The notes under the pieces were generated by a model, which saw nothing but the letters and a program-made list of their open reading frames with translations, searched no databases and was not told where the DNA came from. The position numbers were made by a program, and so were the translations under genes. 64,000 bases of DNA, from NCBI GenBank assembly GCA_025526995.1, contig JAHLKG010000016.1, forward strand, positions 434,001 to 498,000. The letters run 5' to 3'. Source of the DNA: Powellomyces hirtus. Its lineage: Eukaryota; Chytridiomycota; Chytridiomycetes; Spizellomycetales; Powellomycetaceae. Positions within the stretch are counted from its first letter, which is position 1. Each line of letters starts with the position of its first letter. Below are positions 57,610 to 64,000 of this stretch, one piece after another.

Positions 57610-60600
57610 CTATCTAAGCGGGAGAGGGGGATTGTTGACTTGCCAGATCTCAAACACCTCCGTGTCCTTGAGGTTGGCTTCGGGTTGCCAGGAGGGTTTG
57701 GGCCAGCTGATGTATTTGGTTAAGAACATTTGGCGGCGTGCTCGGCCTCGCCCGGTTACCGTCTCATCGAGGATTCCTTCAACTGGGTACTCAAATTCCC
57801 CTTCAATGAGGACTGGCTCTGGCGGAGGTGGTGTTTGGTCGCGGAGCGGGTGGGTGGGGAGCACGTGCTTTCGTAGTATGTTAACATGGAAAGACGGCCA
57901 GATTGCCTTGAGGACCGTCTGAGAAAGGTCGAGGCGATATGTGTCTGGATGAGGTCCTTTGGCCGATACTGTGAACGGCCCGATCCACTTGGGCATGAGA
58001 TTGGCGGGTTTAACTTGGTCAAAGTTGATTGCCAGTTGCTCGCGGTTGAGGTCCACAAGCTCACCTACTTTGAACGCAATGGGGGTGCGTCCTTGGTTGA
58101 AGTATTGCTCGTAGCAATCTTGTTTGTCGCAAAGAGCTTGTTGTACTGTAAGGTTGATTTCCGCAGCGCGTTCTTGGTATAGACAAACAAGGGCTTGATT
58201 GGGTGGTGTCATCTGAGCGAGTTGCTCTGGGTTCGCGTTCCAGCCTGGAGGATGTGGCATTTGATTTAGCTCAATTTCAAACAGTGCAAGGCCATTGAGG
58301 TGACGCCTAGGCATGGAATTGAGGCAGAACTTGACTAGTGGTAGGAATTCATGCCAGTTGGATCCGTTATAGTCGAGGTATTTGCGTGTGATGAACTTGG
58401 CAACTTGAATCATTCTTTCTACTCGGCCGTCTGTTTGCTGATGTCGTGCCGTAGTGAACTCATGCTTGACGCCGGTTAACTTGGCAAAGGCGGAGAAGAG
58501 GTCTGCTAATAACCTGGGTTCTCTGTCGGATATTATGAGGAGAGGTATGCCGGTGTGCTTCCAAACATGGCTTAGGATGATGGTCAATAACTTGGTTGTA
58601 AAGAGGGTGCTTTCTGCAGGGACGAGGTGCGTTCGGCTGGAAAGATAGTCGACAATGCAGATAATGAATGGACGCTCGGGACTGCCCCGAGGTCAAGGTA
58701 ATTCGAAAAGATCGAACTCATGGGTATGGTTAACTGTGGATGGTATGGGGAGTGGTCGTAGGAGGCCATTGCATTGTGGTCGTGAAAACAAGCGGCACTT
58801 TGTGCAGGTACAAACAAATGAACAAACGTCCTGTTGCATCTTAGGCCAAAAGTAGCAGTGTAGCATCTTAGCATAAGTGGCCAACAGGCCTTGGTGTCCC
58901 CCATTGGGTAACTTGTTGTGGAATTCCTGAAGCACATGAGGCCGAGTTGAGTATGGAACGTAGAGACGTCCATCTTCATATGGAATGATTCCATCTGCTT
59001 GTATTGTGAATCGGCAATATTGGCCTGGTTGTTCGTGCTCGGGTTTTTGGAGTACTTCAAGGATATGATTGGCATAGTCATCTTGTTGTAACTCGTGCTT
59101 CCACTCTTCGAGTCCGTATGTGGTGGGGAATGGATGCTTGTTGATATTCATGTAGGCTGTGATCATTAACCTTTTCTGGCACTCAATGCATCATGGCGTA
59201 TATATGGGGTTGCAAAAGAGCAAGTCGGCAATTGTGTTGAATCTGCTGGGGAGATATTGAATGGAGAAGTCGAATTCTTGCAATGTTTCTACCCATCCTG
59301 CTTGACGTTTGCTCAAGTGTGGTTGTGTTTGCAAGTGCTTGAGTGACTGATGATCGACAAGAGCAATCAAGGGCCGATTGATAAGGTAGAACTGATTTGT
59401 TTTCAGAAACTTTACGAGGGCTAATAGCTCCTGCTCGTGTACCGGATATCGCGTTTCAGCTCCATTCATTTTTCATGAAAAGAAGAGTACTGGTTGGAGC
59501 TTGGGTAGTTGCTCCATAGCTCATACTCGATGAATCTGTAATGGCATAGGGAAGGGTTCCCCGCTGGCGGTTTGCCCCAGCCATCCTGAAATGGCATAGC
59601 CAGAAGAATCTGTATGGACATAGATGGGGTGATCAGGGTTAAAGGTTGCTAGGACTGGAGCGCTTGTGACATCCGCTTTGAGCAAGTCGAAGGCCTTTTG
59701 CTCCTTGTTTGTCCATTCAAATGCGCTTTTAATACCCTGTAGAGCTGACAGGGGTGCGGCAATTTTGGCGTATTGCTTGATGTAATCCAGGAAGTAATTT
59801 GTTAATCCCAGGAATTGCCGGATGTGTTGCAAAGTTTGCGGGGTTGGCCAATCTCGAACAGCTGCGATTTTGTCGTCCGCAATACGCATTCCGTTGACAC
59901 TGAAGAGGTGTCCGCAGAACTCGATTTCGCGTTTTCCCCAGTGGCATTTGACAACGTTGACATAGAGGGAATGTTCTTGTAGTCGTTGAAGTACTTTTTC
60001 CACATGTTGACAATGTTTTTCGGGGTTTGGTGAGAAGATAAGGATGTCGTCGAGATAGCAGAAGACACAAATATCATACAAGTCACTCAGGACTTGGTTC
60101 ATCAGTTGTTGGAAGGCGCCAGGTGCGTTGCAGAGCCCAAAGGGCATAACAATGTATTCAAAGGGTCCAAATCTTGTGCGGATGGCTGTTTTCTTGCAAT
60201 CTTCTGGAGCGATGAGTAGTCAATGGTAGGCATCTTTCAAGTGGATGAGAGTATAGAAGCGGGCGCCTAGAAGCTGGTTTTGCATCTCTTGTAGGTTAGG
60301 GAGCGGTGTGCGGTCCTTGATCGTGACAGCGTTAAGCCCGCGATAGTCCCAACAGACGCGAATTCCGCCAGTCTTCTTAACAGCAAATACGACTGAGGCG
60401 CCCCATGGGGACTTGGAGTGCTGTATCCATCCTTTCAACAGTAGATGATCTAGTTGTTTCCATAGTTCATTTAATTGGTCCTGTGATATGGGACGCAAAG
60501 CTTGGAAGACCGGTTCGATCCGGGAATGATGTCGATATGGAAGTTGTTATCACCGCAATCGGGGGGTAATTCATCGGTTTCCTTGAAAAGAGTATCCTTA

Positions 60601-60706
60601 AATCGCCGGAGGACTGAGTCAAGGAATTTGGGCCAAGAAGAATTGGTCCCAGTTTTGTCCTTTTCCGTTGTGGAGCATATATGAACTGCAAATGCTTCTC
60701 GATATT
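57610..60706 (-). pseudogene. Gypsy pol pseudogene (RT, RNase H, integrase, chromodomain)
   Basis: Reading right to left: the RT start (LLKGWIQHSKSPWGASVVF, VCWDYRGLN), the RT core VMPFGLCNAPGAFQ and active-site YLDD, RNase H-like RYPVHEQELLAL, an integrase with HHCC-type zinc region (NGGHQG, CTCTKC), DDE-type SDREPR and HQQTDGRVERM, and a chromodomain-like ISWPKPSWQPEANL. The frame is broken by stops at 60220, 59521, 59473, 59191 and 58693, all TGA, and by a frameshift near 60510. Frames between stops are otherwise well conserved, so inactivation was mostly by point mutation. No function is expected. Confidence 0.9.
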
Positions 60707-60945
60707 TGTTGGTCTGAGAGTATCTGAGTAGATGATTGAGGAAGCTTTAGGGTAGTTGACTGAGCAGAACAACGAAGTAACTTAATCCTGCTCTATTGGA
60801 GAAAAAGAGAAAAGTCCCACCGATATATTAAGTATGGAAGGAAAACTACTTATATCGGAATAGATCACGTGGGTTCACGTGATCGCGTACTATGCCCTGC
60901 GATGGTGCAGTTGTGACTCGATGACAGAGTCTGTACGTGCTAACA
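60707..60945 (-). repeat. Copia 3' LTR (239 nt)
   Basis: On the minus strand the LTR starts TGTTAG and ends CCAACA, i.e. TG...CA with matching short inverted ends. It aligns with the 5' copy at 63770 with seven differences in 231 nt. It contains a 22-nt palindrome with two CACGTG boxes at 60863-60884. Confidence 0.95.
60863..60884. promoter_or_regulatory. Palindrome with paired CACGTG boxes in the LTR
   Basis: GATCACGTG and CACGTGATC form perfect 9-nt inverted arms around a GGTT spacer. CACGTG is the classic bHLH (Pho4/USF-type) site, so this could be an LTR enhancer. The 5' LTR copy has one arm altered to CACATG by a CpG transition. Confidence 0.5.
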
Positions 60946-60954
60946 CCCCCACTC
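60946..60954 (-). other. Polypurine tract of the Copia element
   Basis: GAGTGGGGG lies directly before the 3' LTR on the minus strand, the position where plus-strand DNA synthesis is primed. Confidence 0.75.
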
Positions 60955-61038
60955 AGACCTGTCAGTCTGGCAGTGAGAGAGTTGCTCTATCTACTTTTAC
61001 TACACAGCCCCGCGCACACCCCCAAACACCCCCGTTTA

Positions 61039-63765
61039 TTACACTTTGCTTGTTAGAACGGAATACGCCACGCAACCGATACGCCGTAGATGGGCGACAT
61101 CAGGACGCCGGCCAAACAGTATTTCATGCGGCGTCTTCTTGTTGATGCGGTTGTATGTAAGGGAATGGACGTATCCAGCCGCTACCAGTAGAGCAGGCCA
61201 GAATCTTCGGGGTAGTTTCGTATCCGCGAAGGTGGCGCGGACCCTGTCCAGCGCCGTGCGATGCCATCGTTCGGCAATCCCGTTTTGCTGACTCGAATAG
61301 GCCGCGGACTTTTGATGAGTGATACCATTTTCCAATAGGTACTCTAGAACCTCGCCAAAGTATTCGGTGCCTCGATCCGTACGTAGAATCTTGATGTGTC
61401 GGTCAGTCTGTTTCTCAATCCAAGCCTTGTAAATGAGAAACTTGTCGAGTATGACTGCTGAGTCCTTTGAAGGAATAGGGAAAACAGTCACGTATCTGGA
61501 TGTGTGTTCAATGAACTCCAGCGAATAGCGTGATCCTTCGTAACCAGGGATGCGAAATGGTCCTTGTAGGTCTGAATGAATCAGCTCACAGATCTCCCTG
61601 GTTTCAACGTTACCAGGGGAGAATGGAAGACGAGCGGCTTTTCCTAACACGCAGGCTTCACAATCTTTGAAGTCGCTTAGATCCCCCACTACGGACCAAC
61701 CGTCCGTAACCAATGCCATCTTCTCCAGGACGTGTTTGCCAACGTGTCCAAGACGAGCATGAGCGAGTGTAGGAGAGACTTCGACAGTGCATGCTTCTGA
61801 GTCTGACCACAGACTTTCAGACAGCAGCGTACCTTGCAGGTAATACGTGTTGTTGCGGCGTACGCCTTTGGCGATATCTTTGCCGTCTTGCGTGAAAATG
61901 ACGTCTCCACTCAATTTGAAGAGCACGTCAACGCCTCGATCGTTGCATTTCGCTACCGATACGAGATCTCGTCGTAATCCTGGCACATGCAGGACTCCGC
62001 CCAACTCAAGCGGATTCGGATAGTTGTTAACTTCTACTCGTACCGTACCTCAAACTGTAGAGGGTAGTGATGTTTTGTCAGCAAGCATAACAGCTCTGAC
62101 ATCACTATACACGGTTGAGTGATCCAAGGTCGCTTTATGAGGTGTCATGTGGTCCATAGCGCCAGAGTCGATGAGGGCTTCATACGGTTGTTCTTGGCGG
62201 ACCCAGACGTGTAATGCTTCCACAGCATTTGTGCTAACAGCACCATCAGACGACTGCTTCGTCTTGTTCTTCTCCATCTCGGATTTGAACTTCTTTAACA
62301 CTTTGCACTCCTGTGTTCGGTGTTTAGGGTCTCCACAGGCCCAACAACCCGACTTTTGGGTTTGGCCTTTGTTTGATGGAGTAGATTCCTTGTCCTTCTT
62401 GCCGTTTGTTGACTTCTCCCCGTGGTTCTTGCCACCCTTTTGTTTCTTAGAGGCGTCAGTGTGTGCGGCACCTGGTCGCGTATCCGTTGAGGTCCCGCTA
62501 GGTTTCTTAGCCATGTTGGCGGCGATCCTGGATGCAGCGGCCTGTAAACTGCTCAAATCAGTTATGTTTTCTTCATTAGCCTGAACCAAGGCCGCAAGGT
62601 CTGGTGTTAGCGCGTTGATGAAGTAATCCTGAAGGACGTAATCCAGTGTTTTTGGCAGAGAAAATGCCAGCATGTTAAACTGAGTGATGTACTCATCCAT
62701 GCGGCCTTTGGGACGCAATTCCCGTAATTTCTGCAGCGAATCCCTAGTGTGGTTTCGTGGCGCGAACCGCACCAGAAGGGCGGACCTAAGACCGGTGTTG
62801 GTTCTTCCCGAATCAACGTCTTCAAAGTCATGCCACGTCATAATTGCGTTCCTTTTGTTTGGTGAGAGCGACTGCCACCAAGTGTATGCCCATCCTGTGA
62901 GTTTCGTAGCCACAAAATCCACGAGAAACTCGGGCGGAACCATTTTGTACTTCACAACTGTTTCAATCTTGTCGATGAACGTTCGAAGTTTGACCATATT
63001 GGCTTCCCCGTTGTAAGATCCAATATCTTTCAGCGTTCCATCCACGAAGGCCTTCGCACCTCGACTGTCGACGATTTTGGTCGTCACGCTGTGTATGCTT
63101 GATGTCAGTGATGTAGGGCGACGTTCGAATGGAGAACGTTGGTATTCCTGTTGAGCTCCAATCTCCTGATTGTACTCTGTCCACGGTGCAGCGAACCCGT
63201 CGTTGCGAGTGGGTGATGGTGTGCGTACGCGCCGTTGCGCCGTACGTACCTGAGGGTTGACCGGGATATTCACATCCTGATCCATGCGCCATTTCATTTG
63301 GAGCATTTCCGTTAGTTGGGCTAGAGAATTCTCAAGCCGATCTATCCTATCCACGTCCGCCTCACGCGGGCGGACATGCACGGTGTTCGCTGATTCCCCA
63401 CTTGGGAATGCCGCTGGAGTACTGTAGTTGATCGTTCTGTGATCATCTGTACTACTTGATAGGGGACGGGTATCGACCTTGCCATTGCGTCGGTCGATGT
63501 TTCGAGTACGCCCTTCCAATGCGTCGTAGCCCTCGTTGGCGTCGACACTCAAAGGCGTTGGCTCTGCCAGTGTATCGTCACCGGCAGATTTCCCTCCATT
63601 GTCTGGTGATGTCCATTCACCTGGCACTCGTGCGCTCTTCTTAGCGGCACGTTCTACGGCTCGTTGTAGCATGTTGGACCCTGGGGTCTGCCGACCCGTT
63701 AGGCGTCTTAACATACTACGAGTGTACCGGGGGCTCGTTTTGTTGCCTACCATTTTAGGGCTCAT
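61039..63765 (-). pseudogene. Copia gag-protease-integrase frame, one TGA stop, no RT
   Basis: The gag part starts at 63765, has a coiled/polar N-terminus, a retrotransposon gag core (ATKLTGWAYTWW, MDEYITQFNML) and a zinc knuckle CWACGDPKHRTQEC. The protease active site reads LIDSGAMDHMT. A TGA at 62050-62052 interrupts the frame at the protease-integrase boundary; the frame is otherwise continuous into GAG-pre-integrase (LAHARLGHVGKHVLEKM) and the integrase core (IHSDLQGPFR, LRTDRGTEY, QQNGIAERWHRT). It ends soon after the integrase (LFGRRPDVAHLRRIGC) at 61039, just 93 nt from the LTR. The RT and RNase H domains are wholly missing, so the copy is non-autonomous at best. Confidence 0.92.
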
Positions 63766-63769
63766 AACC
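63758..63769 (-). other. Primer-binding site complementary to initiator tRNA-Met anticodon arm
   Basis: Immediately after the 5' LTR the minus strand reads GGTTATGAGCCC. This is complementary to GGGCTCATAACC, the anticodon stem-loop of fungal or animal initiator tRNA-Met, the primer type used by Drosophila copia. The ATG inside it (63763-63765) is also the gag start codon. Confidence 0.75.
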
Positions 63770-64000
63770 TGTTGGTCTGAGAGTATCTGAGTAGATGATT
63801 GAGGAAGCTTTAGGGTAGTTGACTGAGCAGAACATCGAAGTAACTTAATCCCGCTCTATTGGAGAAAAAGAGAACAGTCCCACCAATATATTAAGTATGG
63901 AAGGAAAACTACTTATATCGGAATAGATCACGTGGGTTCACATGATCGCGTACTATGCCCTGCGATGGCGCAGTTGTGACTCAATGACAGAGTCTGTACG
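63770..64000 (-). repeat. Copia 5' LTR, partial (231 of about 239 nt)
   Basis: It matches the 3' LTR at 60707-60937 with two transversions and five transitions. It is cut by the window end. Confidence 0.95.

Larger units (their letters stand above)
56887..60706 (-). mobile_element. Degenerate Gypsy/chromovirus LTR retrotransposon, 3' part
   Basis: The element runs right to left. It holds part of pol (RT, RNase H, integrase, chromodomain), a polypurine tract at 57320-57328 and a 3' LTR at 56887-57319. Its 5' part is missing from the window because a Copia element is inserted at 60706/60707. The pol frame can be followed to that junction. The presence of a chromodomain after the integrase places it among chromoviruses. 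Confidence 0.88.
60707..64000 (-). mobile_element. Copia-type LTR retrotransposon lacking reverse transcriptase
   Basis: Right to left: 5' LTR (63770 to beyond the window end), primer-binding site, gag-protease-integrase frame, polypurine tract, 3' LTR (60707-60945). The window ends about 8 nt before the expected outer end of the 5' LTR. The body is only about 2.8 kb because RT and RNase H are absent. It is inserted into the Gypsy pol gene. LTR identity of about 97% over the shared 231 nt indicates a fairly recent insertion. Target-site duplication cannot be checked because the right flank is outside; the left flank reads ATATT. Confidence 0.93.

Noticed and set aside
58693..62052. UGA recoded as a sense codon, since all stops inside the retroelements are TGA
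   Set aside because: Host genes in the same window, such as SFT2, ADE1, HIS4, MTR10, the thaumatin-like gene and the GATA factor, end with TGA at the expected place, so TGA is a normal stop. CpG deamination explains the pattern.

Overview
The window is nuclear DNA from a filamentous or zoosporic fungus. The evidence is a trifunctional HIS4, a URA2-type CPSase-ATCase with a degenerate dihydroorotase segment, SFT2, CAF16, MTR10, BRN1, an ergosteryl-glucosidase-like GH5 enzyme, and many short GT-AG introns. An early-diverging (chytrid-like) fungus is possible, but nothing here proves it. All exon structures were built by hand from splice signals, phase agreement and protein similarity recalled from family knowledge.

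Layout: 0.5-3.0 kb mucin-like membrane protein (-); 4.2-7.7 kb ten-exon GH5 glucosidase (+); 8.0-9.5 kb Methyltransf_16 enzyme with an extra N-terminal domain (-), divergent from SFT2 (9.6-10.7, +); ADE1 (10.8-12.4, -); mitochondrial carrier (12.7-14.2, -); condensin subunit BRN1 (14.9-17.7, -); HIS4 (18.0-20.8, -), divergent from importin MTR10 (21.6-25.0, +); a 2 kb gene-poor stretch with a tandem repeat; a secreted thaumatin-like protein (27.1-28.5, +); phosphomannose isomerase (29.7-31.0, -); CAF16 ABC ATPase (31.6-32.8, -); two identical, inverted tRNA-Ser(GCT) genes at 33.2 and 37.3 kb bracketing an RGS-domain gene (35.3-36.4, +); URA2 (37.7-44.6, -); a glutamine-rich LisH/LUFS-like regulator (45.3-50.0, -); and a GATA factor (53.0-55.3, +).

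The right end (55.7-64.0 kb) is a transposon graveyard. It holds a decayed Copia RT/RNase H fragment, a decayed Gypsy chromovirus, and a younger Copia-type element inserted into the Gypsy pol gene. The Copia element has both LTRs, a primer-binding site overlapping the gag start codon, and a polypurine tract, but it lacks reverse transcriptase. All six in-frame stops noted across the two elements are TGA. All five transitions between the two Copia LTRs fall at CpG sites, as expected if transposons are CpG-methylated and decay by deamination.

The genes form no operon-like system. HIS4, ADE1 and URA2 are housekeeping biosynthesis genes; HIS4 has a cluster of Gcn4-like sites upstream. I found no clear undescribed multi-gene system. 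The most unusual items are the transposon nest, three very short exons (17, 20 and 26 nt), the fused methyltransferase and the LUFS-like regulator.
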